From positions 1 to 34,817 of the IMG/VR virus record IMGVR_UViG_3300025687_000159: 34,817 nucleotides of DNA. One strand, written 5' to 3'. This DNA is from a virus. How positions within the stretch are numbered: the stretch's first letter is position 1; each line of letters starts with the position of its first letter. Below are positions 7,665 to 14,866 of the stretch, piece after piece. The position numbers were made by a program, and so were the translations under genes. The notes under the pieces were generated by a model. The model made no database searches. It saw only the letters and a list, made by a program, of their open reading frames with translations, and was not told where the DNA came from.

Positions 7665-9424
7665 TTTGCATATCCCTTCAAGATGCCGTATGTCACAAGG
7701 TAGTGGTGAGGGTCGGTGATCGCAAAGTCGGCGATGTTTTTCATTTGGTATTCACTAGGCGCTATGTCCACTGCTTTTCCGATCTCGTTATCAAAGTATC
7801 TGGTACTATAATCAAAGAACTGCGCGACCCCTACCCCTACGAACTCGGACTCTCCGGTGCTGTGTAGGAGACCGACATTCCTGTCGCTATACTTGCCGTC
7901 TAGTGCGAACTCTTGCCTTTGCCCCCCCACGTCAACGCCTGTGTCCTCTGTACGAGAAACGTGCGTCAGTGTCACCGCATCTTGTATGCGTTGCTGGTAG
8001 AGTGGGCGCTCCCCCCCTTTGCCTTCTAAACTATAAGCGAGCTCACGCACCGCTTGTTTACTGCCTCGGACAGCGGACACTTTAGAGCGAGCAAGACTCG
8101 TCTCTCTATAAAAGAAGTTTCCGGCCATACTCGCCAGAACCGCATTATCGTCTCCGCTTGGCACCGTGATCTCCGTTTCATGTTCTGCGCGCTCACCATA
8201 AGCGCGCAAGAACACATCCTCTACGTGAGCGAGTATGTGAGACGTTGCGTTTATGGCTTCGCGCTGTCTTTTTGTTCTCCTGCTTTTGTCTCTCTGGTGG
8301 TTTTGGTGCGTCTGCCCTTCTTTATATCGTATTTGATCAAAACTGAACTCAGCGCATGCCTTCTCAATGTGTTTTTGTATCGCCTCTCTTGCGCGCTTTG
8401 CTACCACAGCGTTCCGCTTGTGCTGTTCCATGTTCTTGATTGTTTGACTCGTACCTTGAGAGCATACCTGCTTGATCGTTATACTAGCACGATCATCGAA
8501 GTCCGCGCCTGTGCGCTGTTTTACATCTTCTTTGAACTCAAGATATTTACCTTCTGTTTTCAGCGCTTCACGGACGTCCACAGCAGTCATGTCCGGTGTA
8601 AGCCCATAACCAACAGTGAGGCTTTGTAGATTATCCGCTTGTGCCTGCATAACTTGGTTTAGCGTTGCAGGGTCATCAAGTCGAACAGCGATCATGTCTT
8701 TATACGCTTCGATCGCGGTGAGGACGTCTTGGTTCTCGGTCGCCGAGCGTTCAAGCATAGCATTATAACTTGCAACGGCGTCCTCAAGACCTTCGCTCTC
8801 CATCAGGCTGATGCGTTTTTCTAGCTTTCTAGCGGCGGCCCCGGATCGAAGGCTAGGGTCGATGCGCTCGATCCTCATTTTGCGGCTCTTTACGCCTTCC
8901 GCTGTGACCATGTGCTCTTTAAGGAGTCTCTTTTGTAGCTCGCTCGGCGTGTCTCGTTTGATGTCTTGCTTCAGACGCTCGATCCTAGCTTCGATCTTGG
9001 CCAGCACTTTACTTGACGCTCCGGAGCGACGAGCGACGTCTAGCTTCTCTTGTTCCTTCTTACGTGCGGCGTCGAGCTTTGCGCTGATCCCATGCACCTT
9101 GTCGAGCTCTGAGGCGAGCTTATCCTTGCTCATCGTGACGCTCTCGCCCTTCTTAGGGCCGTCGTCGTAGATGAACGTCACCTTGTCGCCGCTCACGCTC
9201 TGAATGTGACCATGCACCTCCGCTCCGCTTGTAGCGTCGAGCATGAGCTTTGTGCCGACCTTCATGTGGGCTGGATCGAGAACGTGCTTCCCTTGATGCG
9301 TGTGTGTCACGTTGTAGATGTACCGATAACGCATCTTTCCGCCGCTCTGATAGGGGATGCGTTTGATGTACTTGTGGCCTGCCGCTTTGATGAGCTCGTC
9401 GAGCCATTGTGTGTATGAAAACAT
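7661..9424 (-). CDS. Large polyvalent head-associated protein with metallopeptidase-like remnant
   Basis: A 587-residue protein; ATG at 9424 with AGGA seven bases upstream. The N-terminus carries HKYIKRIPYQSGGKMRYRYIY, a 'K-Y-I-x-R ... Y-x-Y-I-Y' patch I associate with large phage minor-head proteins, then a small beta domain (about 40-98). Residues about 105-205 are highly charged and helical, probably coiled coil. Near the C-terminus, SHILAHVED (residues 395-403) aligns with the HExxH helix of metallopeptidase-like domains in such proteins, but the catalytic Glu position is Ile. The last 60 residues (ESEFVGVGVAQFF, FAITDPHHYLVTYGILKG) fit the conserved tail of that domain. Part of the gene (about 8030-8650) is visibly AT-richer than its neighbours. 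Structural role likely; any enzymatic activity is doubtful. Confidence 0.72.
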   Translation of the reverse strand: MFSYTQWLDELIKAAGHKYIKRIPYQSGGKMRYRYIYNVTHTHQGKHVLDPAHMKVGTKLMLDATSGAEVHGHIQSVSGDKVTFIYDDGPKKGESVTMSKDKLASELDKVHGISAKLDAARKKEQEKLDVARRSGASSKVLAKIEARIERLKQDIKRDTPSELQKRLLKEHMVTAEGVKSRKMRIERIDPSLRSGAAARKLEKRISLMESEGLEDAVASYNAMLERSATENQDVLTAIEAYKDMIAVRLDDPATLNQVMQAQADNLQSLTVGYGLTPDMTAVDVREALKTEGKYLEFKEDVKQRTGADFDDRASITIKQVCSQGTSQTIKNMEQHKRNAVVAKRAREAIQKHIEKACAEFSFDQIRYKEGQTHQNHQRDKSRRTKRQREAINATSHILAHVEDVFLRAYGERAEHETEITVPSGDDNAVLASMAGNFFYRETSLARSKVSAVRGSKQAVRELAYSLEGKGGERPLYQQRIQDAVTLTHVSRTEDTGVDVGGQRQEFALDGKYSDRNVGLLHSTGESEFVGVGVAQFFDYSTRYFDNEIGKAVDIAPSEYQMKNIADFAITDPHHYLVTYGILKGYAK

Positions 9425-9427
9425 CGT

Positions 9428-10084
9428 TTAGTCCTTTACTTGTGTCTCAAGTGCCTCGACGTCACTCAACAGCGCGTCGAGTCGGCGCTCATATAGATCA
9501 GTCATCTTTGAGGCGAGCTCCACAACGAGGTCGATCTCACCGCCTCTGTGTTTCGTGGGGCGCGCCTTCTCTAGTTTGCTTCGTCTAGGGTGATCAGCGC
9601 TCAAGAGATCATCGTCTTGGGTGTACTTTGGGTTTCCGCCGCCCATCGCGATCTTGAGGAAGCCGTTGACGCGAGCGTAGGCCCAGCTCTGTCGGTTTTG
9701 TGACGGCCTATGGCTCACCGAGAACGCGCCAGCGCCTCGACGCCACACCGACTTGAGCGCGCCTAGTGTGACTCTCTGCCACTCGTGCTCAGTCTCGTCG
9801 TTGTGTGCCTTTACTTTGTCGCGCAGGGCGTCCTCGATCTCTTTGGTGACCTCGATCGACGCGCCGCTCGTGCGTGAGCGCGCTGAGCCCTTTGGGTTTC
9901 GGTCGCTCCCTTTGATGCGCTCGTGAGGCTCCGCCGGTGTGTCGGCGCGCTCTCTCGCCTTAGATAGCCCCTCGGTGAGCGCCGCTTCCGCCACCAAGCG
10001 CGCCGCTCCCTTGATGCGCTCGCTCAGTGACTCGACGCTCTCGGTGGTCAGCTCGCTCGGTGACGCTTCAAGGTGTAGCTTCAT
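9428..10084 (-). CDS. Conserved phage protein, DUF5824-like domain
   Basis: A 218-residue protein whose ATG overlaps the preceding stop (ATGA). Residues about 105-165 contain a pattern I associate with DUF5824 phage proteins: a 'TLGALKSVWRRGAGAFSVSH' segment followed by SWAYARVNGFLKIA and YTQDDDLL. The function of this domain is not established; it is usually found near portal and head genes, as here. The N-terminal 100 residues and the C-terminal 40 (LVVELASKMTDLYERRLDALL) look helical and charged. It could be a minor head or packaging accessory protein. Family label from memory, moderate confidence. Confidence 0.7.
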   Translation of the reverse strand: MKLHLEASPSELTTESVESLSERIKGAARLVAEAALTEGLSKARERADTPAEPHERIKGSDRNPKGSARSRTSGASIEVTKEIEDALRDKVKAHNDETEHEWQRVTLGALKSVWRRGAGAFSVSHRPSQNRQSWAYARVNGFLKIAMGGGNPKYTQDDDLLSADHPRRSKLEKARPTKHRGGEIDLVVELASKMTDLYERRLDALLSDVEALETQVKD

Positions 10085-10485
10085 TGTTGAGACTCCTCAT
10101 CCGCTCTCGCCATCTGCGCGGTGATCTTTTGCGCCCATCGCTCACCAGCGTCTCCCCCCCAAAGGAGCCAAGAGATGTACGCCGGCGACGTCTTGTCGCT
10201 GTGGTGCTCTTTGTAGGCGCTGTGACGCGCAAAGAACGCCCTCATCCGCTTGGCTGTACGAGGGGACACACGCTCCCCGTTCGCGAGGTCGCTCGCTCGC
10301 TGAACACCGCTCCCAATCTTGAGCGCGCCTGCTTGCGATGTGCTCAGCCCCCCTCGGCCATGCTCGCGTCTCAGCTCAAGACCACGACGCGCCGCCTCTT
10401 GTACGTCCTTCGGTGGCTCAAAGTCGATGTGTGCGTACTTGGCAGGGATCGCTTTAAACAGCGCCTCCACGATCTCAACGAACAT
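10081..10485 (-). CDS. Conserved phage protein next to portal
   Basis: A 134-residue protein starting 2 bp after the portal stop. It contains a conserved phage pattern: PPKDVQEAARRGLELRREHG, then a basic helix pair GVQRASDLANGERVSPRTAKRM and RAFFARHSAYKE, and a final AYISWLLWGGDAGERWAQKI motif. I recognise this arrangement ('xGLxLR ... VxRMxxFFxRH ... WLLWGGxAGxxWA') from phage contigs, usually beside portal or protease genes, but know no assigned function. The short, basic, helical form would suit a DNA- or head-associated accessory protein. Its ATGA overlap with the following gene suggests co-translation. Confidence 0.7.
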   Translation of the reverse strand: MFVEIVEALFKAIPAKYAHIDFEPPKDVQEAARRGLELRREHGRGGLSTSQAGALKIGSGVQRASDLANGERVSPRTAKRMRAFFARHSAYKEHHSDKTSPAYISWLLWGGDAGERWAQKITAQMARADEESQQ

Positions 10486-10487
10486 GA

Positions 10488-12068
10488 TCAGAGCTCCACT
10501 GAGACGCGCACACGGCGCGCCTTGAAGGTGTCCTCGAAGCCGTCGCCCTCGTCCTCTTGCTCCTCCGTCGGTACGAAGCCGTCGCCCTCGTCGCTCTCCG
10601 CGCCTTCGTCGGCTCCCTCAGCGAGCTCTTGCTCACCCTCACCGCCCTCCATACTGAGCGCCGTGACGTAGGTCTGGTTGAGCACGATGTCGCCCCCCTT
10701 CTCAAGAGGCTCAAGGCCGTTCGCGGCGCGCACCTCGTTAATCGTGAGGTAGTGTGACACCTTGTCCACGTCGCTCTTGAGCTTTGAGCTTGCGTCCTCG
10801 GCATCCAAACCAACGAAGCGAAACGAGAGCTCTGGGTCGATCGGATGAATGATCCACCGATTGATCCACCCTTGCACCTGCCGCAAGAGGGGACGCAGAC
10901 CGCGATCTTTTGAGGCGAGGATGCGTTGCTCTGGGCCACCTTGAGACAACGAGCTTGTCACGCCCTCACTGCCGAACACGAAGCCCAGCTCGGCAGGGTC
11001 GATCTGATAGATTGCACACGCGATCTTTGTCAGATACCCCATCCACGTCGAATAGCCCATCTCCTCTGCGCTCGATCCCATGTTGACCGACGAGACCTCC
11101 TCGTTGGCCTCCGGGTCGAGCTGTAGGATCGGCGTTCTCTTGGCGTTCTGTGCGCCGCTCAACATCGCATAGAAGTCACGCCGAAACGCCCTAAACATCT
11201 GAGGCGACATCTTCGACTTGACGGCGAGGATGCTGTTGACATGAATACCATTCACAAAGTTGGCGGCGTTGTACGTCTCAGCGTTGACGAGATAAGTCAC
11301 AGTCCTCACAAGCTCGGCGAGCTCTGGGTAGCCGTAGCCTCTCGAATATATCCACGTTCTAGGACGTCTCACGGCGAAAGCGAGCGAGTCAGCGTCCCAC
11401 TCGGCGACCTTCTTTTGATTGATCACTTGAATGAACGCCGCCTCATCCCAGTCACGCCTCCCCTCTTTGCGCGCCTCATCATCGACGCTCGCTCGACGGA
11501 TCGTCGAGGCGTCAACAGGCACGAAGCCGACGACCTCCCCCTTGCGGTTCCTCATCAGCTCAAACGCCGCTTGATCGTACGTCAACGAGTCTCTGAGCAC
11601 CATACGCACAAACGACTCGAAGTCATACGCGCCGCCGTACTTGTAGCCCTCGCCACACGTCTCAAGCCAAGCGGTGAGCTCGCCGATGCGCTTCTTCATC
11701 GCGTCGTCGATCTCCGCGTCCTTCTGTCGTGGGGCGATCACAAAGCCGGCGTCGTAGGGGCTGTCTTGAGGCGTACAGAACTCAGCGACTTGATTGATCC
11801 TCGTCTGGATGATCGCTGAGATCACCGGCACCTGCGCCATCGACAGCAGAACATCGTAGTCAAGACCGAGCGTCCCCTCGTGCTCTGTCGATCTGTATGC
11901 GTCACCATACGCCGTCGCGCTGTCCCAGGGGTTCAGATCGTGCGCCGTTGGGAGCGCGCTGTACTCGCCCTTCTGTCCTTTGAGCGCTTTTGAGATGACC
12001 TCCTCTGCTTCGGTGGCGAGCTGTGCCATCGTCTCAAAATAGTTCGGTGTAGGGTTGTGCGCCTTCAT
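10488..12068 (-). CDS. Phage portal protein
   Basis: A 526-residue protein starting MKAHNPTPNYFETM; this ATG overlaps the stop of the M15 peptidase gene (ATGA), favouring it over a longer frame to 12092. Portal features include LLSMAQVPVISAIIQTRINQ (the wing/stem entry helix region), the 'FVRMVLRDSLTYDQAAFELM' segment, VGFVPVDASTIRR, YLVNAETYNAANFVNG, and YLTKIACAIYQIDPAELGF followed by a Gln/Gly-rich loop and a WINRWIIHPI helix. These match HK97/SPP1-type portals, which form the dodecameric DNA channel at the head vertex. The last 60 residues are very acidic (Glu/Asp/Gly), then basic. Position upstream of MuF, protease and capsid fits. Confidence 0.9.
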   Translation of the reverse strand: MKAHNPTPNYFETMAQLATEAEEVISKALKGQKGEYSALPTAHDLNPWDSATAYGDAYRSTEHEGTLGLDYDVLLSMAQVPVISAIIQTRINQVAEFCTPQDSPYDAGFVIAPRQKDAEIDDAMKKRIGELTAWLETCGEGYKYGGAYDFESFVRMVLRDSLTYDQAAFELMRNRKGEVVGFVPVDASTIRRASVDDEARKEGRRDWDEAAFIQVINQKKVAEWDADSLAFAVRRPRTWIYSRGYGYPELAELVRTVTYLVNAETYNAANFVNGIHVNSILAVKSKMSPQMFRAFRRDFYAMLSGAQNAKRTPILQLDPEANEEVSSVNMGSSAEEMGYSTWMGYLTKIACAIYQIDPAELGFVFGSEGVTSSLSQGGPEQRILASKDRGLRPLLRQVQGWINRWIIHPIDPELSFRFVGLDAEDASSKLKSDVDKVSHYLTINEVRAANGLEPLEKGGDIVLNQTYVTALSMEGGEGEQELAEGADEGAESDEGDGFVPTEEQEDEGDGFEDTFKARRVRVSVEL

Positions 12069-12460
12069 GGTGTCACTCCTCGGCCGTACCAACGAGCGCG
12101 GCGACCTCTAACGTCATAATGTACAAAGGTTTCATACAAGCCTAGACCACCCTCGGCCATCTTACCCTCAGCGATCAAACGCTCAATGATACGATGTACC
12201 TCTCTCGGCTCGTACCCCTTGACCTTGATGTCCGCCGCACAAGCGCTCATGTGTTGCGATCTAGGCGCTCCGTTGATCCGCTTGTTGTACGCTGGCGATC
12301 TGTACCCACTGATCACTCGTATCGGCGCGCCGAGCTCTGCGCGTAGCACCTCAAGCTGACGTACAAGTCGCTCGACGTTGGCGCGTAAATCGCTTGGGAT
12401 CGGCTCGCCGTCCGGTGAGTCGAACTCACGAAGCTCAAAGTTTTCGCTGATCTGTGGCAT
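12065..12460 (-). CDS. M15-type peptidoglycan peptidase (D-Ala-D-Ala carboxypeptidase-like)
   Basis: A 131-residue single-domain protein; GAGG five bases before ATG 12460. RVISGYRSPAYNKRINGAPR leads into the zinc motif SQHMSACAADI (His70, Asp77), and the third ligand region is FVHYDVRG (His114, Asp116), the arrangement of the Peptidase_M15_3 family. The usual Gly in SxHxxGxAxD is Ala here. These enzymes cut peptide stems of peptidoglycan and in phages act as endolysins or virion-associated lysins. No signal peptide is seen. The gene is coupled to the portal and follows the deaminase and micro-ORF genes, so it could be a lysin with the membrane micro-ORFs supplying release, or a virion enzyme. 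Confidence 0.87.
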   Translation of the reverse strand: MPQISENFELREFDSPDGEPIPSDLRANVERLVRQLEVLRAELGAPIRVISGYRSPAYNKRINGAPRSQHMSACAADIKVKGYEPREVHRIIERLIAEGKMAEGGLGLYETFVHYDVRGRRARWYGRGVTP

Positions 12461-12487
12461 GACAACCTCGTATGTTTCATCTGTATC

Positions 12488-12937
12488 TTAGCACGTCTCA
12501 ACGTAAAACACATTAACACCATACGTCTCAAGATACGATACACCGTCCCCTTGATACTCCGCACCTTTCGCGATGTACACCGAGCTGATCCCTGCGTGAT
12601 GTATCAAGCGCGCACAGCCGAAACATGGAGGCAAGGTCACGATGAGCGCGCACCCTGCGACGCTGATCCCCTTGTGGAGCGCGTTCATCAGCGCGTTCTG
12701 CTCGGCGTGGTGACACCCTAACACGCTGTCAGACCCACTCGGCACAGACGCCCTCAAGCACGTTGAGCCACCGCACAGCGAGCCAGAGGCCCCACGAGGC
12801 GCGCCATTGAAGCCCATCGCGAGTGGGTTGTTGCGCTCGTCCACAATCACAGCGCCGACCGCTCGACGGCAACAAGGGCTCATCTCGCTGATCAGCTCTG
12901 CGTGTCTCATCCAGTGACGTTGCCACTTAGGTTTCAT
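12488..12937 (-). CDS. Deoxycytidylate (dCMP) deaminase
   Basis: A 149-residue protein of the cytidine/deoxycytidylate deaminase fold. Zinc ligands are His77 in HHAEQNA (with Glu79 as proton shuttle) and Cys105/Cys108 in PPCFGCAR. The N-terminal CCRRAVGAVIVDERNNPLAMGFNGAPRG segment and an extra Cys-rich loop (LCGGSTCLR) are typical of dCMP deaminases. The reaction, dCMP to dUMP, feeds the thymidylate synthase ThyX encoded at 24733. The SD before ATG 12937 is GGGTGG-like and modest. The gene lies upstream of the lysin and portal on the same strand, separated from the other nucleotide genes by more than 10 kb. Confidence 0.92.
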   Translation of the reverse strand: MKPKWQRHWMRHAELISEMSPCCRRAVGAVIVDERNNPLAMGFNGAPRGASGSLCGGSTCLRASVPSGSDSVLGCHHAEQNALMNALHKGISVAGCALIVTLPPCFGCARLIHHAGISSVYIAKGAEYQGDGVSYLETYGVNVFYVETC

Positions 12938-12940
12938 CGC

Positions 12941-13024
12941 TCACCACCCCATCGCGTCAGCGAACACTTTGATGCAGAGGAGGCAAAAGATCACTCTGGT
13001 GAGATCGTTGTTTTGGCTGTTCAT
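12941..13024 (-). CDS. 27-aa membrane-type micro-ORF
   Basis: Reads MNSQNNDLTR then VIFCLLCIKVFADAMGW. GGAG lies seven bases before the ATG, which overlaps the stop of the preceding 25-aa ORF (ATGA). A polar N-terminus and one hydrophobic stretch of about 12 residues suggest a small membrane-associated peptide. It ends 3 bp before the dCMP deaminase start. Support is start signals and overlap organisation only; no homolog is recognised. Confidence 0.5.
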   Translation of the reverse strand: MNSQNNDLTRVIFCLLCIKVFADAMGW

Positions 13025-13098
13025 AGAAGCGCCTCCAAGAGCTTCGCCGCAACGAGACACCCCACGACGTACAACGCGATCTCGGTGATGGTGATCAC
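13021..13098 (-). CDS. 25-aa hydrophobic micro-ORF
   Basis: Begins at GTG 13098 (MITITEIALYVVGCLVAAKL, then LEALL). The GTG is preceded by AAGGTGGT and overlaps the stop of the 43-aa ORF (GTGA); its own stop overlaps the next start (ATGA). Nearly the whole peptide could form one membrane helix with few charges (Glu6, Lys19, Glu22). Single-helix peptides like this occur as phage holin or lysis accessory proteins, but that is inference. Confidence 0.5.
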   Translation of the reverse strand: MITITEIALYVVGCLVAAKLLEALL

Positions 13099-13226
13099 GC
13101 GACCACCTTACCTGCGAGGAACGCTCCAAAGACCGACGCCATGATCGCCCACAGCGTCCACTCGTGCTCGACGCTCACCGGCACAAAACAACACAGCATC
13201 AACACTAACATCACATCAAGTTTCAT
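13095..13226 (-). CDS. 43-aa two-helix membrane micro-ORF
   Basis: Starts MKLDVMLVLMLCCFVPVSVE and ends GAFLAGKVVA. GGAG lies about ten bases before ATG 13226. Two hydrophobic segments (about 4-18 and 24-40) are split by a polar turn VEHEW, a possible two-pass hairpin like small class II holins, or a signal-like N-terminus with a second helix. It is first of a three-gene chain joined by GTGA and ATGA overlaps ahead of the deaminase, M15 peptidase and portal genes. The organisation supports coding; function is inferred. Confidence 0.55.
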   Translation of the reverse strand: MKLDVMLVLMLCCFVPVSVEHEWTLWAIMASVFGAFLAGKVVA

Positions 13227-13287
13227 AGGGGACTCGCTCCTTGTATCATCTCCTCACACTAACACACGAAAGGGCGCATCATGTCTG
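13227..13287 (-). promoter_or_regulatory. Divergent intergenic region with TGTTAG promoter-like element
   Basis: A 54-bp gap separates the leftward micro-ORF chain from the rightward 51-aa ORF. On the minus strand, CAGACA (13287-13282), a 17-base spacer and TGTTAG (13264-13259) form a promoter-like pair also found before the kinase gene (24021-24049) and the large terminase (28320-28348). The identical 11-mer CACTAACACAC (13257-13267 here; 24019-24029 before the kinase) contains the TGTTAG box. Match to the sigma-70 consensus is partial, so this may be a phage-specific promoter. Confidence 0.4.
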
Positions 13288-13436
13288 TGATTGATCTCGA
13301 CGACATCCTAAAAAACATCGACTACTCAGAGGACTATGCTCGGTGGGACGATGAGGACGACGAAGCGGAGACGCTCGACCCAGATGAGAGCGACGACTCA
13401 GAGTACGGCGACCTCGTTGATGATCTCCTCCGCTGA
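13281..13436 (+). CDS. 51-aa acidic protein
   Basis: Reads MSVIDLDDILKNIDYSEDYA and continues as an Asp/Glu-rich chain ending DLVDDLLR. ATG 13281 has AAAGGG eight bases upstream. The protein is extremely acidic, like some DNA-mimic or RNA-polymerase-binding phage proteins, but no family is recognised. Its last 39 bases overlap, antisense, the end of the sigma-like gene. Evidence is a clear start region and uniform composition; it could still be a chance ORF. Confidence 0.45.
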   Translation: MSVIDLDDILKNIDYSEDYARWDDEDDEAETLDPDESDDSEYGDLVDDLLR

Positions 13437-14045
13437 AGCGTCGCTCTGATCCTCCGCTGACACGTCGCTCTGATCCTCTGCGTCGGACTGATCCTCTGCG
13501 TCGGACTGATCCTCTGTATCGTCGAGCCACCCATCGTTGAGCAGTCTCACGTCGGCTTGCCAACGGCGATACTTTCCCCAAAAGGTGTTCCTGTTCACGC
13601 CGAGCTCGTCGGCGACGTGACGCGCCTTCGCTTCCTTCGTCGCCATCGCGACAAAACGATGGCCGTGTGGGCTCAACGATAACGACGCCTCCATCAGCTC
13701 GCGTGTCTCCGCTTGCTCACACGCCGTCTCTGGTGTGCTGTGCTCGACGCCGTTCAAGCCCACATCGTCCGCCCACTCGGCGCTCCTTGCGGCTCGGTGT
13801 TTGAGCTGATTTGCCTCTGTGCGATGTACGTTGAGCGCCGAGCTCCACGCAACACGACGCGCCCACGCGCTCACCTTGTCCACCTCGCCCTCGAAGATGT
13901 CCGAACGCTCCAACATACGCTCCACACACGCGCTCACAAGCTCGTCCGCTGTGATGTGCGGCGCTTGGTACGTCGCCACATACCTCTTGAGCTGTGTCAG
14001 CGACTCCGGACGACTCAGCCACGCCCTCACAGGGTCACTGCTCAT
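13398..14045 (-). CDS. Sigma-70/ECF-like transcription factor
   Basis: A 215-residue protein from MSSDPVRAWL; ATG 14045 overlaps the preceding DUF3310 gene by 11 bp. Residues about 32-76 (ADELVSACVERMLERSDIF, KVSAWARRVAWSSALNVHR) resemble sigma region 2 of ECF factors, the part that binds core polymerase and the -10 element. Residues about 120-168 (SLSLSPHGHRFVAMATKEAK, ARHVADELGVNRNTFWGKYR) form a region-4-like helix-turn-helix for -35 recognition. The last 40 residues are an acidic repeat (EDQSDA) encoded by 18-bp DNA repeats. It could direct late or middle transcription from the non-consensus promoters in this window. A divergent HTH regulator is the main alternative. Confidence 0.65.
   Translation of the reverse strand: MSSDPVRAWLSRPESLTQLKRYVATYQAPHITADELVSACVERMLERSDIFEGEVDKVSAWARRVAWSSALNVHRTEANQLKHRAARSAEWADDVGLNGVEHSTPETACEQAETRELMEASLSLSPHGHRFVAMATKEAKARHVADELGVNRNTFWGKYRRWQADVRLLNDGWLDDTEDQSDAEDQSDAEDQSDVSAEDQSDASAEEIINEVAVL
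13440..13517. repeat. 18-bp tandem repeat in sigma-like gene 3' end
   Basis: CTGATCCTCTGCGTCGGA occurs at 13470-13487 and 13488-13505, with a partial third copy from 13506 and two degenerate copies (GTCGCTCTGATCCTC...) just before. In the minus-strand gene it encodes the acidic EDQSDA units. Copy number could vary by slippage without breaking the frame. Confidence 0.85.
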
Positions 14046-14286
14046 TGTTGCCTCCCAAACGCTCGATCTCTCGCTCAAGGTACCAGCGCGCTTTGAGCAA
14101 GTCCTCCATCCGCCTCGATGGGTCTTTGTGACCGGCTCGGCTGATGTACTTGACGACGTTCCCAAGACTGAACGACAGCTCCCACGCCTCGATCGCGTCA
14201 ATGACCTCGACGCCACTCGCCGCGTGATAGTGACTCGGATGATCGACGTTCTGGCGCGCTGTCACGTCGCTGTGATCAATCTTCAT
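14035..14286 (-). CDS. DUF3310 protein
   Basis: An 83-residue protein starting MKIDHSDVTARQ; GGGAG precedes ATG 14286 by six bases. It is essentially one DUF3310 domain: DHPSHYHAASGVEVIDAIEA, then FSLGNVVKYISRAGHKD, then MEDLLKARWYLEREI. The family is common in phages, often near replication or nucleotide genes; its biochemical role is not established, although some members are annotated as nucleotide kinases. The start overlaps the upstream HTH gene by 11 bp and the end overlaps the sigma-like gene, so the three genes look like one operon running leftward from 14866. Confidence 0.88.
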   Translation of the reverse strand: MKIDHSDVTARQNVDHPSHYHAASGVEVIDAIEAWELSFSLGNVVKYISRAGHKDPSRRMEDLLKARWYLEREIERLGGNNEQ

Positions 14287-14866
14287 CGGTCGCTCCCTCG
14301 TTGCGCAACGTCGCTTGTCTGATCGACGCCCCTTGCCACTTTTGACCGCGCTTCCCACGATACCCACGAGCGTTGAGCGCTGAGGCGACCTGCTCCCACG
14401 TCTTGCCCTCGTCACGTAGCTCTCTCGCGACGCCGAAGGCGCGTTGACGGCGGCTCCTCTGCTCGGCGCGTGTCGGCGCGCTCCGCTTCGGCTGAAGCGT
14501 CTCCAAACGTAGCGCGAGCGACTCAAGCGCGCTGTGATCCATGCTGTCACCCCTCTCAGCGATACGTCTCACCAGCTCAGCCACTCGCCGGAACAGCGTC
14601 ACGCCTTGCTCGGTGAGCTCCTCAAGCTCCACCGACTCGATGATCGGCGCTCGCTGTGGAGGCGCTGTTGGCGCTGTTGGCGCTGTTGGCGCTGTTGGCG
14701 CTGTTGGCGCTGTGGGCGCTGTGCGCTGTGCTCTCAGCTCGCTGAGGCTCAGCGCGTAGTGCGAGGGGATCGCCGACTCTCTCGCCGCCAAACCCTTCAA
14801 GTCGCTCGCCGGCGTCGTCATCGGTGGGAGCTGTGAGAGCTCCGGGTCATTCATCCAATCTTCCAT
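14276..14866 (-). CDS. HTH DNA-binding protein with Thr-Ala-Pro repeat linker
   Basis: A 196-residue protein from MEDWMNDPEL; the ATG is preceded by the extended SD ACAGGAGACACG. Residues about 45-68 are followed by seven tandem APT units. A Glu-rich helical region (residues about 75-125) follows. The C-terminal 50 residues (RQRAFGVARELRDEGKTWEQ, VASALNARGYRGKRGQKWQG) resemble the helix-turn-helix found after the catalytic domain in serine recombinases, but no recombinase catalytic domain is present. It is probably a regulator; it starts at the divergent region that carries an inverted repeat and heads the HTH-DUF3310-sigma operon. Confidence 0.7.
   Translation of the reverse strand: MEDWMNDPELSQLPPMTTPASDLKGLAARESAIPSHYALSLSELRAQRTAPTAPTAPTAPTAPTAPTAPPQRAPIIESVELEELTEQGVTLFRRVAELVRRIAERGDSMDHSALESLALRLETLQPKRSAPTRAEQRSRRQRAFGVARELRDEGKTWEQVASALNARGYRGKRGQKWQGASIRQATLRNEGATDED
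14661..14723. repeat. 9-bp minisatellite encoding APT units
   Basis: Five exact copies of GGCGCTGTT (14661-14705) are followed by two copies of GGCGCTGTG (14706-14723). The period is a multiple of three, so the frame of the minus-strand HTH gene is kept and the linker length can change by replication slippage. Confidence 0.92.

Noticed and set aside
8054-8629. 191-aa plus-strand ORF with hydrophobic stretches inside the 587-aa gene
   Set aside because: The hydrophobic look comes from reading AT-richer sequence antisense; the minus frame carries a continuous charged-helix protein.
14276-14866. Serine recombinase/integrase
   Set aside because: Only the C-terminal HTH resembles recombinases; no catalytic resolvase domain is present.
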